A DNA stretch of 64,000 nt from contig NZ_CP053348.1 in the NCBI RefSeq assembly GCF_013394595.1, positions 1,054,001-1,118,000 of the forward strand, read 5' to 3'. This DNA comes from Winogradskyella forsetii (lineage in GTDB: Bacteria; Bacteroidota; Bacteroidia; Flavobacteriales; Flavobacteriaceae). The notes under the pieces are model-generated. The model saw only the letters and a program-made list of their open reading frames with translations, did not search any database and was not told the DNA's origin. Of the stretch, positions 29,980 to 42,000 are shown in pieces. The position numbers were made by a program, and so were the translations under genes. Every line of letters starts with the position of its first letter. Position 1 is the stretch's first letter.

Positions 29980-30657
29980 TTAATCCACTTTTCTGAAACG
30001 TAGAATTTCATTTCCATGTCCATTAAAGAGTTTCAGGGTTAAACCCTCTTTTTTGTAAGTTGTTGTTCTATTCAATGCTTTATCAAAACGATCTGGAATC
30101 GTCATGTTGGCACACATTTTTCGTGTTGAGGCAATGGCTCCGAATTCTATGGCTTTAGAATTTAAGGTTTTAATCTGCCCATTGTAATTATTGCAACCAT
30201 TAGATCCATAAACTTGCATTTCCGTGGAGTTGATTTCAAGTGTTGGCGCATTGGTTTTGGCAATTTCCTCACCGTTAATGTGCGTTGCTACCCAAATATC
30301 ATGAATCGCCATTTTTGGATCTGATTTTTTCTCTAGAACTTTAACAAGATCGTATTGAATTGAAGACGCATCAGCAGGAACATTTTCAACCTCTAATTTC
30401 ATTTCTGTAACTTCAATTTTTTGAAGCAAACCAGGTTCAAAAGTGAAGCCATTTATTGTGGAATGAAAATTAGACCAATCTGTATTTTCGTAATCGTCTG
30501 CTTTTGTAACTTGGAGGCATTTTGCTTTTCCTGCGCCAGCATCGCAATCGACTTTTGAGCTGTTGACCCAGTAGGTCGATGTTGTGTGTTTTGTGGAGCC
30601 ACAAGAAGACATCATTAGGATTAATGTAAGAATTGCGAATGATTTAAATATGGTCAT
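29980..30657 (-). CDS. Lipoprotein with DUF4377-like and META (HslJ-type) domains
   Basis: 225 aa. Lipobox MMSSCG (Cys about residue 19). Residues about 27-90 look like DUF4377 (YWVNSSKVDCDAGAGKAKCLQV), and residues about 115-225 like a META/HslJ domain (GSNGCNNYNGQIK, IASTRKMCANMT, LKLFNGHGNEILRF). META domains occur in envelope stress and heat-shock-related proteins. Monocistronic by position. Confidence 0.85.
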   Translation of the reverse strand: MTIFKSFAILTLILMMSSCGSTKHTTSTYWVNSSKVDCDAGAGKAKCLQVTKADDYENTDWSNFHSTINGFTFEPGLLQKIEVTEMKLEVENVPADASSIQYDLVKVLEKKSDPKMAIHDIWVATHINGEEIAKTNAPTLEINSTEMQVYGSNGCNNYNGQIKTLNSKAIEFGAIASTRKMCANMTIPDRFDKALNRTTTYKKEGLTLKLFNGHGNEILRFRKVD

Positions 30658-30722
30658 AATTATGTGTTTGTTTAATTGACCTCATAATTTTCAAAAGCCT
30701 TGCCAATACAATTTATAAAACG

Positions 30723-31514
30723 TTAAAAATAAGCCAATTCTCCTATGATGTAAAGGTAATCGCCCAATTCATTTTCGTAAGATTTTATAATCTCATCTAT
30801 TTTGCCGTTGTCAATATCTTTTCGTAATGCGGTTAAACCTTTTTCAACTTCCTCAATATTAGCTAAAGCACTAAAAGACGAAATCCCATGCCTTATGTTT
30901 TCATCAAAATATAATTCCGGATTTTGTTTGCCGCAGTATAAAAACTGATCTTTCAAATCGGGTTTTATACTGTAGGTTTCGGTCTTTGTAATTTTTAAAT
31001 TTGAAAGTTGCATGGCATTTTCAACCGCTTCAAGCGATGGCATTTGGGTTATGGACTCTTTTAACATTTGTGGAAAATAATGATTTAGCCAATATCCTTT
31101 CATTTGATTTGGAGTAGCAGTGAAAATGACAATTTTACCATCAGGTTTTAAAATATAGGCTAATTCTGAAAATGCTCTTACCAAATTGGTCCAGTGATGA
31201 ATAGTCAACGTACCAATAACGCCATCGATACTTTGTTCAGGTAACTTTGTGTTTTCAGCACAACCAATTTTCCAATTCATAGCTGGATTTTTGGCTTGCG
31301 CTTTTTGAAGCATTTCGATTGAGGGATCTATGCCAATAAATTGAAATCCTTTTTCTTGAAGTGCATTCGAGTAATTACCAGTGCCACAACCAATATCTAA
31401 ATACAAACCTTCCTTTTTTAGATTCAGATGTTTTACCAATTTTTCAGTTAAATACGGATCTGCTTTTCTGGTTTGGTTATAATTGATTCCTATTAGGTTG
31501 TATTTGGTTGACAT
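30723..31514 (-). CDS. Class I SAM-dependent methyltransferase
   Basis: 263 aa. SAM-binding motif I YLDIGCGTGNYSNAL, acidic motif II FIGIDPSIEML, and motif IV/post regions (SIDGVIGTLTIHHWTNLVRAF, LKPDGKIVIFT) place it among UbiE/Methyltransf_11 type enzymes acting on small molecules. Substrate not determinable. It follows pyc by 12 bp on the minus strand and may be co-transcribed. Confidence 0.88.
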   Translation of the reverse strand: MSTKYNLIGINYNQTRKADPYLTEKLVKHLNLKKEGLYLDIGCGTGNYSNALQEKGFQFIGIDPSIEMLQKAQAKNPAMNWKIGCAENTKLPEQSIDGVIGTLTIHHWTNLVRAFSELAYILKPDGKIVIFTATPNQMKGYWLNHYFPQMLKESITQMPSLEAVENAMQLSNLKITKTETYSIKPDLKDQFLYCGKQNPELYFDENIRHGISSFSALANIEEVEKGLTALRKDIDNGKIDEIIKSYENELGDYLYIIGELAYF

Positions 31515-31526
31515 AAATTGAATTTA

Positions 31527-34500
31527 TCATTCAAAGGTAACAATCAAATCATTTTGTCCTACCATACTCCCTTCATTTAAAGCAACAGACTTAATTTTTC
31601 CAGATTTATGAGCTGTTACGGTCGTTTCCATTTTCATGGCTTCAATCACAAACAAAGGATCATTTTCTTTTACCGTAGAACCTTTCTTAACTAATACCTT
31701 ATATAAGGATCCTTGCAGAGGCGCACCAATTTGATTAGTGTCTTCTGTATCGATTTTTACATTTTCAACTTTTTTAATATTTAATGAGGTATCAAAAATT
31801 TCAACAAAACGGTTTTCACCATTCACTTTAAAGAACACGGTTCGCATGCCTTCATCATTAGGAATACTAACGGAAAGTAACTTTACAATTATGGTTTTTC
31901 CAGGTTCTAGTGTGATATTGGTTTCCTCTTGTAACTTCATGCCAAAAAAGAAATCTTTGGTTGGTATGAGTGCTACATTCCCATAGCGTTTATAGTTTTC
32001 ATGTGCTTTTTCAAATACTTTTGGATAGAGCATATAAGACAAAAAATCTTCCGTTTCAATCGCTCTTGTAAAACCTTGCTGGAATTTCTTTTTAAAAGCC
32101 GCAAATTCTTTTGTGAAATCTACAGGTTCTAAATGCGCATTTGGTCGGTCTGTGTAAGCGTCTCTATTTTTAAGAATTATTTTTTGAAGTTCTTTCGGAA
32201 AGCCTCCAACAGGTTGTCCTAAATCGCCTTTAAAGAAATTAATTACCGATTCTGGAAATGAAATGCTCTCACCACGTTCCATTACATCACTTGGTGTTAA
32301 ATTGTTAGTCACCATAAAAATGGCCATATCGCCAACCACCTTAGAGCTAGGGGTCACTTTGATTAAATTTCCAAACATGGCATTAACTTGGGCATACATT
32401 TTTTTTACCTCTTCAAATCGATCTCCTAAACCTAAGGCCATCGCTTGAGGGCGTAAATTTGAATATTGACCACCTGGAATTTCATGTTGATATACTTCTG
32501 CAGTTCCAGCTTTTAAACCAGATTCAAATGGATAATACATTTCGCGCGTATCTTCCCAATAATTTGAAAACTGATTTAAGGAATTCATATCAAAATCGTG
32601 CGCGCGTTCTTGGCCTTTCATCATTTCTACAACACTATTAAAATTCGGTTGTGACGTGAGTCCTGAAAGACCTCCAAGTGCCACATCGACTACATCAACG
32701 CCAGCTTCAATCGCTTTTAAATAGGAGGCAGTTTGTAAAGAAGAGGTGTCATGGGTATGTAAATGAACAGGAATGTTCAACGTGTCTTTAAGTGCCGTAA
32801 CCAATTCTGTGGCTGCATAAGGTTTTAGTAAGCCAGCCATATCTTTTATAGCGATCATGTGGGCACCAGCATTTTCCAAATCCTTGGCGAGTTGTGTATA
32901 ATATTTTAGATTGTATTTGGTTTCTTTCGGGTCCAAAATATTTCCGGTGTAACTAATGGCAGCTTGTGCGATGCCTTCAGTATTATTTCTCACATATCTA
33001 ATACTTGGTTCCATGGCTTTCACCCAATTGAGCGAGTCGAAAATTCTAAAAATGTCAACCCCATTTTCCCAAGATTTTTCGACGAATTTTTCAATTAAAT
33101 TATCTGGATAAGCTTTATATCCTACGGCATTTGAGCCTCGCAATAACATTTGAAACAATATATTAGGAACGGCTTTACGCAACTCCCTTAATCGTGTCCA
33201 TGGACTTTCATGTAAAAAGCGATAGCAGACGTCAAAAGTTGCGCCTCCCCAAACTTCCATACTAAAGGTGTTGGGATGGTTTTTTGCAAAACTTTCAGCC
33301 ACTTTTAGCATGTCGTAGCTACGCATACGGGTCGCTAAAAGTGATTGGTGTGCATCTCGCATGGTGGTATCGGTGTAATGTATTTTTTTGTCACGCATCA
33401 ACCATCGGCAAAAGGCTTCTGGTCCCAGTTCGGTCAGTAAATCCTTGGTGCCTTTGGGAAACGCATCTAATCGCTTGTACTTTGGAACTTTTGCTTTTCT
33501 AAATACTTTGTCTCTATCGATGTTTTTAACATCGGAATTCCCATTGACTATAACTTCAGCAAGGAAATTAACGGCTTTTGAAGTTCGGTCTTGTGGCAGT
33601 TTTATTTCGAATAAAGAAGGTGTATTCTGGATGAAATTCACGGTTACTTTTCCCGCTTTGAAGGTGTCATGTAAAATCACATTCTGCAGAAAATGAATAT
33701 TGGTTTTTACACCTCTAATTCTAAACTCTTTTAAGGCACGCACCATTTTTCTAACAGCTCCATCGAGTGTTCGTCCTTGCGCAGAAACTTTTACTAGCAT
33801 AGAATCGAAAAACGGACTCACATTATACCCTTGATAAATACTGCCAGCATCTAACCGAATTCCCATTCCTGATGCACTTCTGTAGGTCGTAATATTTCCG
33901 TAATCTGGTGTAAAATTGTTTTCAGGATCTTCAGTGGTTAATCGACATTGTAAAGCAAAACCATTGGTTTCTATAGAGGCTTGTTCGTAAATTTTTATTT
34001 GTTTGTCAGATAGTTTATAACCTCCAGCGATGAATATTTGTGTTTTCACTAAATCGATTCCAGTAACCATTTCGGTAACGGTATGCTCAACTTGAATTCT
34101 TGGATTGACTTCAATAAAATAGATATTGTCTTGTTCGTCGACTAAAAATTCAACTGTTCCTATGTTATTATAGTTGACTTCTGAAGTGATGTCTACCGCA
34201 TATTTGTAAAGGGCATCTTTTACATTTTGTGATACATTATAAGAAGGTGCGACTTCGACTACTTTTTGATGACGACGTTGCACTGAACAATCGCGTTCAA
34301 AAAGATGACGAATATTGCCATGTCTGTCTGCTACAATTTGAACTTCAATATGTTTTGGGTTTTCAACATACTTTTCTAAGAACATGGTATCATCACCAAA
34401 AGCGTTTAAAGCTTCATTTCGAGCTGAATCAAAATTTTGTTCTAAATCTGAGTTATTTCGAACCACACGCATCCCACGACCTCCACCTCCAGAAGCGGCT

Positions 34501-34979
34501 TTTAGCATCAATGGGTAACCAATGGAATTAGCTTCAGAAATAGCGATTTTTAAAGACGTCAGACTTTTTTTGTTACTTTCAATGATTGGAACTTTACATT
34601 TTACAGCAATTTTCTTAGCTGTGATTTTGTCGCCCAAAGCATCCATAACTTCAGGATCTGGACCTATGAAAATGATGTCGTTTTCGGCACATCGCCTCGC
34701 GAATTCTGAATTCTCAGATAAAAAACCATATCCAGGATGTATGGCATCTACATTTTTCTCTTTTGCCAGCGCTACAATTTCTTCAATATCCAGATAAGGT
34801 TTTAGTGGTGCGTTGTCCTCACCAATTTGATACGACTCATCAGCCTTATTTCTATGTTGCGAATAGCGGTCCTCGTATGTGTAAATAGCGACAGTAGCAA
34901 TATTAAGTTCTGCACAAGCCCTTAAAACACGTATAGCAATTTCACTCCGATTGGCAACTAATATTTTTTTGATTTTCAT
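31527..34979 (-). CDS. pyc: Pyruvate carboxylase
   Basis: 1150 aa from the preferred ATG at 34979 (KKILVANRSEIAIRVLRAC begins directly; the frame extends 19 codons further upstream without homology). Order: biotin carboxylase (about 1-460; GGGGRGMR ATP loop, EVNPRIQVEH), carboxyltransferase (about 540-840; DTTMRDAHQSLLATRMR, HLHTHDTSS), PYC tetramerisation/OADA region, and C-terminal biotinyl domain with the AMKM lysine (IEAMKMETTVTA). It converts pyruvate, bicarbonate and ATP to oxaloacetate, an anaplerotic step. Full-length single-chain type. Confidence 0.95.
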   Translation of the reverse strand: MKIKKILVANRSEIAIRVLRACAELNIATVAIYTYEDRYSQHRNKADESYQIGEDNAPLKPYLDIEEIVALAKEKNVDAIHPGYGFLSENSEFARRCAENDIIFIGPDPEVMDALGDKITAKKIAVKCKVPIIESNKKSLTSLKIAISEANSIGYPLMLKAASGGGGRGMRVVRNNSDLEQNFDSARNEALNAFGDDTMFLEKYVENPKHIEVQIVADRHGNIRHLFERDCSVQRRHQKVVEVAPSYNVSQNVKDALYKYAVDITSEVNYNNIGTVEFLVDEQDNIYFIEVNPRIQVEHTVTEMVTGIDLVKTQIFIAGGYKLSDKQIKIYEQASIETNGFALQCRLTTEDPENNFTPDYGNITTYRSASGMGIRLDAGSIYQGYNVSPFFDSMLVKVSAQGRTLDGAVRKMVRALKEFRIRGVKTNIHFLQNVILHDTFKAGKVTVNFIQNTPSLFEIKLPQDRTSKAVNFLAEVIVNGNSDVKNIDRDKVFRKAKVPKYKRLDAFPKGTKDLLTELGPEAFCRWLMRDKKIHYTDTTMRDAHQSLLATRMRSYDMLKVAESFAKNHPNTFSMEVWGGATFDVCYRFLHESPWTRLRELRKAVPNILFQMLLRGSNAVGYKAYPDNLIEKFVEKSWENGVDIFRIFDSLNWVKAMEPSIRYVRNNTEGIAQAAISYTGNILDPKETKYNLKYYTQLAKDLENAGAHMIAIKDMAGLLKPYAATELVTALKDTLNIPVHLHTHDTSSLQTASYLKAIEAGVDVVDVALGGLSGLTSQPNFNSVVEMMKGQERAHDFDMNSLNQFSNYWEDTREMYYPFESGLKAGTAEVYQHEIPGGQYSNLRPQAMALGLGDRFEEVKKMYAQVNAMFGNLIKVTPSSKVVGDMAIFMVTNNLTPSDVMERGESISFPESVINFFKGDLGQPVGGFPKELQKIILKNRDAYTDRPNAHLEPVDFTKEFAAFKKKFQQGFTRAIETEDFLSYMLYPKVFEKAHENYKRYGNVALIPTKDFFFGMKLQEETNITLEPGKTIIVKLLSVSIPNDEGMRTVFFKVNGENRFVEIFDTSLNIKKVENVKIDTEDTNQIGAPLQGSLYKVLVKKGSTVKENDPLFVIEAMKMETTVTAHKSGKIKSVALNEGSMVGQNDLIVTFE

Positions 34980-35200
34980 GGTTGGAATTGTAAGATGATT
35001 GGGTTTTAACCTCTGATTTACTGTGATGATTTTCAAATATAAGAAAGACTTACTACAACGTTTTCGTAAAAGCTAATTATTTTATTAAAAGCTGTGTTTT
35101 AAATGTTTATATAATAGTTGAAAAGTTGAATAAAGTCCTTGATCCTGAGTCGTTTTTCAAATAAAACCGATAAGAATAGGGAGCAATTTGTTATAACTGC

Positions 35201-35836
35201 TTATTGGAGAAAATACTTTAAACGTTTTTTTAAACTTAGAGGTAAAGCATCATTGTCCAGTACTAGACGAATGTGATCCCTGTTCTTATTCTTAGAATAG
35301 AGCAATTCAAAAAAATGAAAAATGGAAACGCTATCTTTAGAACGTTCAACTAAGTTAAAGGAATCTCCTGTTTTTACCATACCTTCTTCTAAAACACGAA
35401 GATAAGTCCCAGAATATCCATGGTCAATAAATTGTTGTAAGACTTTATTTGAACCAAATTTATGCGCGAACTTAAAACAGGGTTCTCTAGGTTGTGTGAT
35501 TTGTACGAACGTCTTACCTAATTTATAAATATCTCCAATAAACAGTTGTTTTTCATCTAAATTTTCGATGGTTAAGTTTTCGCCTAGCATACCATACATC
35601 CAATCTAAATGAGGATACAATTCTTGCCAATAAGGATAATGATTTGAAGAAAATAAATAGCAAGCTTTAAATTCACCGCCATGTACTTTTCGGTCTGAAA
35701 CTTCGTCACCTTTAACCGCTTCTTTTCCTAAATATATAGGAACGTCGGTTGGTTTTTTATAAATGCCAGTTGTGACTTCTTCTCCTTTCCATAAGAACTG
35801 GGTTGGTTGCGCAATATTGGTTGAAATGATTTTCAT
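35201..35836 (-). CDS. MOSC domain protein (YiiM-like)
   Basis: 211 aa. MOSC (molybdenum cofactor sulfurase C-terminal) pattern: VSDRKVHGGEFKACYLFSS, YGMLGENLTIENLDE, and the conserved Cys in TQPREPCFKFAHKFG, followed by a helical YiiM-type C-terminus. Related proteins handle Mo-cofactor or reduce N-hydroxylated compounds. No Mo-cofactor genes are adjacent. It stands alone between pyc and the beta-helix gene. Confidence 0.88.
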   Translation of the reverse strand: MKIISTNIAQPTQFLWKGEEVTTGIYKKPTDVPIYLGKEAVKGDEVSDRKVHGGEFKACYLFSSNHYPYWQELYPHLDWMYGMLGENLTIENLDEKQLFIGDIYKLGKTFVQITQPREPCFKFAHKFGSNKVLQQFIDHGYSGTYLRVLEEGMVKTGDSFNLVERSKDSVSIFHFFELLYSKNKNRDHIRLVLDNDALPLSLKKRLKYFLQ

Positions 35837-36053
35837 TTATTAAATGTATAAAAAATAATATGGTCAATAGTATGGGTTATTTCTTGTTGACACCATAATA
35901 AATGAAGAATAAAATTTTCAATTTGATAATAATATCTGTTAACAAAATGTTAAAGTAATTTTTTTTCAAAACCCGACTATAGAATTTATCGTAGGTATTG
36001 ATGTCTCACCCAAAAGATGTAAAAGTTAACCTTCAAATTAAAAACTAATCAAC

Positions 36054-39000
36054 ATGAAAAACAAAATTACGATAGTTATTGCATTAGCAATGACTTTTTT
36101 TATTTCAAACTATTCATTTGCCCAGGTGGTTACCAGCGGAGCAGATGATGGAACTGACGGAACACTGCGAAATGAAATCGCAGACACACCAGCTGGTGGT
36201 ACAATTACTTTTGATGGTGTTACTACTGTAACATTATTAGGTGAATTGATTATTGACAAGGATTTAATTATTCAAGGTAATAATGATCTAACAACAATTG
36301 ATGGAGATCGCTTGGGTAGAATTTTCAATATCACTGCTGGTAACATTCAGCTAAATAAATTAAGAATAACAAGAGGTCGAGCTTTCAATGGTGGAGGTAT
36401 TTATATGACTAATAGTAATGTGACGCTGAACAGTTGCGTTGTTTTTAATAATCAAGGCAGCATTGTGGGTACCCCTTCAGGTTCTGGTGGTGGTATTTTC
36501 AATGATGTTGGAGGTGTACTAGTTGTTAATGCCTCTACAATAGGCGCAAATACTGCATTCAGAGCAGGCGGAGGAATTGAAGATAATTCTGGTGTTGGTT
36601 TAGGTGTTACACTTAATAATACTACTATACTTAACAATGTTGCTGGCGTAGATTTAGCTTCGGCTGCTCCAGGAAATGGTGGAGGTCTTCACGTTACAGG
36701 CGCTGGTGATGTTACAATCACTGGTGGAATGGTCAAAGGAAACGTAGCACTTAAAGAAGGTGGTGGCTTATGGAACGGAAGTGGTGTTTTAGATATTAAT
36801 AATGTGGGCATATTAGAAAACTCTGCAACCGGTGATTCTACTGGCGGCGGTGGGATTTTCAATAATGGAGGAACAGTTAATATAGATGCTGCAACAACCT
36901 TAACAGGAAATATCGCCATGGGAGCAACGCCTGGCGGACGCGGTGGAGCGATTTTCAATAGTACGGATGGAATTTTAAATTTGGCTAACGAATTAGCAAT
37001 TACGGGCAACTACGCAAGTAGGGCAGGTGGTGCCATAGAAGATGCGTCAAACGGAACTTTAGTTTTTGCTCACGTTACCTTAACAGGAAATTCAGCGGGT
37101 GTTGATATTGGTTTAGGTAATACTATAACACCTAACCCAGGAAATGGCGGTGCCATTCACCTTTCCGGTACTACTAGTGCATCCCTTACGACTTGTACAA
37201 TAGAAGATAACCTGGCCGCTTCAGAAGGTGGTGGACTTTGGAACAATTTGGGAACGATGAACATTATTAGTGGTGGTGTTAGATATAACATAGCTTCAGG
37301 TGATGATGCCGATAATGGCGGTGGAGGTATTTTTAACAATGGAGGTACCTTGTTCGTAGGAAGTGGAGCCACGATTACATATAATATAGCTGACGGAGCC
37401 TCTGGTTCAGGTGGTGGAATTTTTAGTACTGATGGCGATGTCACAGTAGATACTTCTTGGGTATCCTACAATAGTGCTAATAGAGCTGGTGGAGGTATCG
37501 AAGCCATTGAGGGAACCATTAGCCTAGTTGAGACAACTCTGGACTTCAATACAACAGGTTCTGCCCCAGGAAATGGTGGCGGACTTCATATTACAGGTTC
37601 GGCGGACTCCAACATAACGGATGGAACGGTACAGGGAAATATCGCTACACGAGAAGGTGGTGGATTGTGGAACGGCTCTGGAACAATGACAGTTGACGGA
37701 ACGATTATCGATGGCAACGATGCCCAAGGTGATGCTGGCGACGATGGTGGAGGAGGAATCTTCAACAATGGAGGTGCTTTGGTTGTGCTTCCGGAAACAA
37801 CAATTACAAATAATACGGCTTCAGGAACTTTAGGTTCTGGTGGTGGAATCTTTTCATTGACACCAGGAACCCTCAATATTGATGGTTTGACCATAGAAAA
37901 TAATACAGCAAACAGAGCTGGTGGTGGCATTGAAATCAATTCGGCGTCAGGTGAAACATACACATTTAATAATGTTACTTTGAACGAAAATGTGGTAAAC
38001 GGTCCTGCACCAGGAAATGGTGGTGGGTTACATATCTCAGGAATGGGTGATGTAGTTTACAATAATGGAGCGGTCACAAATAATACCGCTTTTGAAGGTG
38101 GTGGACTTTGGAACAGTGTTGGTTCTATGGATGTAAATGGTACAGCGATCACAGGAAACATTGCAAATGGCGATGCTACTGGTGGTGGAGGTCTCTTCAA
38201 CAACGGAGGGACACTTAATGTAGATGCCAATACTACGTTGACAGGAAATATTGCCATGGGAGCAACGCCGGGCGGACGTGGTGGTGCTATATTCAATAGT
38301 ACGGATGGAATTTTGAACTTAGCCAATGGATTAGCGATCACGGGCAACTACGCAAGTAGAGCAGGTGGTGCTATTGAGGATAGTTCAAATGGCACTTTGA
38401 TTTTATCAGGTGTTACTCTAACCGGAAATTCTGCAGGTGTTGACATTGGTTTAGGAAATACTATAACACCTAACCCAGGAAACGGTGGTGCAGTACATTT
38501 ATCTGGTACGACAAACGCAACGGTGTCTGGTTTTTCAACGATTTCAAATAATTTTGCTGCTAAAGAAGGCGGTGGACTTTGGAACAATATGGGAACCATG
38601 GATGTGAGCTTATCGTTTTTAGATGGTAATATAGCATCGGGTAACGATGCAGATGATGGTGGAGGAGCAATCTTCAATAATGGAGGAACCTTAATAGTTG
38701 GTAATGCAGCAGCAATATTGAATAACGTCGCAGATGGAACTGCAGGTTCTGGAGGTGCTATTTTAAGTACTGATGGTGCTGTTACAATAACGGATGCCGT
38801 GTTAACTTTCAACAGATCCAATCGTGCAGGTGGTGCTATCGAAGTAATTGATGGCTCAATTGACTTTTCAGGTAATTATAATGTAAGTAATAACAATACA
38901 GGTGTTGCACCTGCAGTGGCTAGCCCAGGTAATGGAGGAGCACTTCATATTAGTGGTTCAGCATCTGCTACGGTGACGGGAGGAACTATGAGCAATAATG

Positions 39001-42000
39001 TTGCCGCAAGAGAGGGTGGAGCATTATGGAATAGTACTGGAACCATGACTATTGACGGTACTATAATCGATGGTAATACTGCTAGTGGTTCTGCCGCTGA
39101 TGATGGTGGTGGAGGAATCTTTAATAATGGTGGAACATTGATTGTTCAAAATGCAACTGAAATCACCAATAATGTGGCTGACGGAACCTCAGGTTCTGGT
39201 GGTGGAATTCAAAATGTTTCTGGTGGATCAGTTTCTGTTTCAGATTCATCTATAACCGGAAATACATCAAATAGAGCTGGTGGTGGAATTGAAGATAATT
39301 CTACAATGGCATCTGGAACATTAACATTAACAAATGTTACTTTAGATAATAATATTACAAGTTCTGCACCTGGAAATGGCGGTGGTTTACATATTACTGG
39401 TCCAGGTAATGCAACAATTACTGGTGGAACAACAAATGGAAATACCGCTGCCAATGAAGGCGGTGGATTATGGAATGGATCAGGTGTAATGACCGTTATT
39501 GACCATACGGTAGATGGTAATACTGCCTCTGGAAGCGATGCTGAAACAGCAGGAGCCGCTGGTGGTGGAGGAATCTACAATGAAGGCGGAACACTTGATC
39601 TATCTGGTTCAACCATGATTACTAATAACATTGCAGATGGCGCACAATCAACTGGTGGTGGCATTTTAAATGCAGCAGGAACACTGACTGCAAATGGAAT
39701 TACTATTATGAATAATACATCTAACCGCGCAGGTGGTGGAATTGAGGCTAATGGAGGTGGAGCAGTAACGCTTACCGATGTTACTTTAGATTCAAACGAT
39801 ACAGGAGTTGTGACCGGAATGGGCGCACCAGGAAATGGTGGTGGACTTCACATCAGTGGAAACAGTGCTGTGAACATTACAGGTGGAACAACTAACATGA
39901 ATACCGCTGCCAATGAAGGCGGTGGACTATGGAACGGATCAGGTGTAATGACCGTTATTGACCATACGGTAGATGGTAATACTGCCTCTGGAAGCGATGC
40001 TGAAACAGCAGGAGCCTCTGGTGGTGGAGGAATCTACAATGAAGGCGGAACACTTGATATATCTGGTTCAACCATGATTACAAATAACATTGCAGATGGT
40101 GCACAATCAACAGGTGGTGGAATTTTAAATGCAGCAGGAACACTGACTGCAAATGGAATCACAATCATGGATAATACATCTAACCGCGCAGGTGGTGGAA
40201 TTGAGGCTAATGGAGGTGGAGCGGTAACGCTTACTAACGTTAACTTAGATTCAAACGACACAGGAGTTGTAACCGGAATGGGCGCACCAGGAAATGGTGG
40301 TGGACTTCACATCAGTGGAAACAGTACAGTAAATATTACAGGAGGAACTGTAAATATGAACACTGCAGCTACTGAAGGAGGTGGACTTTGGAATGGTTCA
40401 GGAACAATGACTGTTGATAGTTCCACTATTAATTTGAATGTTGCTTCAGGTAATGACGCTGCCGATGGTGGTGGTGGAATCTTCAATAATGGCGGTACTC
40501 TGATAGTTCAAAATGGAGCCACAATAAGCAATAATATAGCTGATGGAACTGCTGGTTCTGGTGGTGGAATATTCAGTATTTCAGGTGCTGTAACAGTTGA
40601 TAATTCAAACATTGAGTTCAACTCTGCAAATCGTGCAGGTGGTGGCGTTGAAATTGTTGACGGTACAGCGGACTTTTTAAATGATACTAATCTTTTAAAC
40701 AACGACGTTAATGGCTCGGCAGGGACACCAGCACCTGGAAATGGTGGTGGATTTCATGTCACTGGAGGTACTGCTGTAGTAACATTTACAGGTGGTTCTG
40801 TATTTGGAAATGAAGCTGCTAGTGAAGGTGGTGGATTATGGAACAACGGCGGAACGATGACCGTTGAAGGTACATTAATTGATGGCAATACTGCTTTTGG
40901 TGATGCTGCTGACAATGGTGGTGGTGGAATCTTCAACAATGGAGGTACACTGAATGTGAATGCGACAACGCAAATCACAAATAATTATGCTGATGGAACT
41001 TCTGGTTCTGGAGGTGGGATTTTTAGTACGGATGGTACAATAACGATAGATGGTGCCGTAATCACAACTAATGAAGCTAACCGAGCTGGTGGTGGAATTG
41101 AAGTTATAGATGGTACGCTGTTGGTTACAAATACAACCTTAGATGCGAATGATGCAGGTAGTTTTGCTCCAGCACCAGGAAATGGAGGTGGACTTCATAT
41201 TTCAGGTATGGCAAATTCAACATTTACAGGAGGAACTGTTAATGGAAATATTGCATCACGTGAAGGTGGTGGATTGTGGAACGGTTCTGGAACGATGACT
41301 ACAGATGCCACAACTATTGATGGTAATACTGCCTCGGGTAATGCTGCTGACGATGGAGGTGCAGGTATCTTTAATAATGGAGGAACTTTAAATGTAACAA
41401 ACGGAACACTAATTAATAACAATATAGCTGACGGAACTTCTGGTTCTGGTGGTGGACTATTAAGTGTTGGTGGTGCTGTCACCGTAGATGGTTCTACAAT
41501 TACGAACAATCGTGCCAATAGAGCAGGTGGAGGTATTGAATTAGCTGCGGGTACTTTAGAGATGACAAGTTCAGATTTAAGTGCTAATAATGCAGGTGTT
41601 ACGCCGGCAGTTGCTGCGCCAGGTAATGGTGGTGGTCTTCACTTAGGTGGAGCTGCAACAGCTACAATTGCTATGTCAACAGTTCGAAATAATGACGCTG
41701 TTGAAGGTGGTGGACTTTGGAATGGAGGATCGGATATGACGGTTACAACTTCTGAAGTATCTGGTAATTCTGCCGTTGAAGGTGGAGGCGTTTATAATAA
41801 TTCGGGAGCGACATCAACCGTTATGACGAGTACAATTTCAGGTAACTCAGCATCAATGTCTGGTGGTGGTGCTACAAATAATGGTACAAGTTTAGACTTT
41901 AATGCCGTTACCATTGCCATGAATACAAGCACTGGAAATGGTGGTGGAATAGATGCTGCTAGTAATGTGTCACTTAAGAATACGATTGTGGCATTGAACA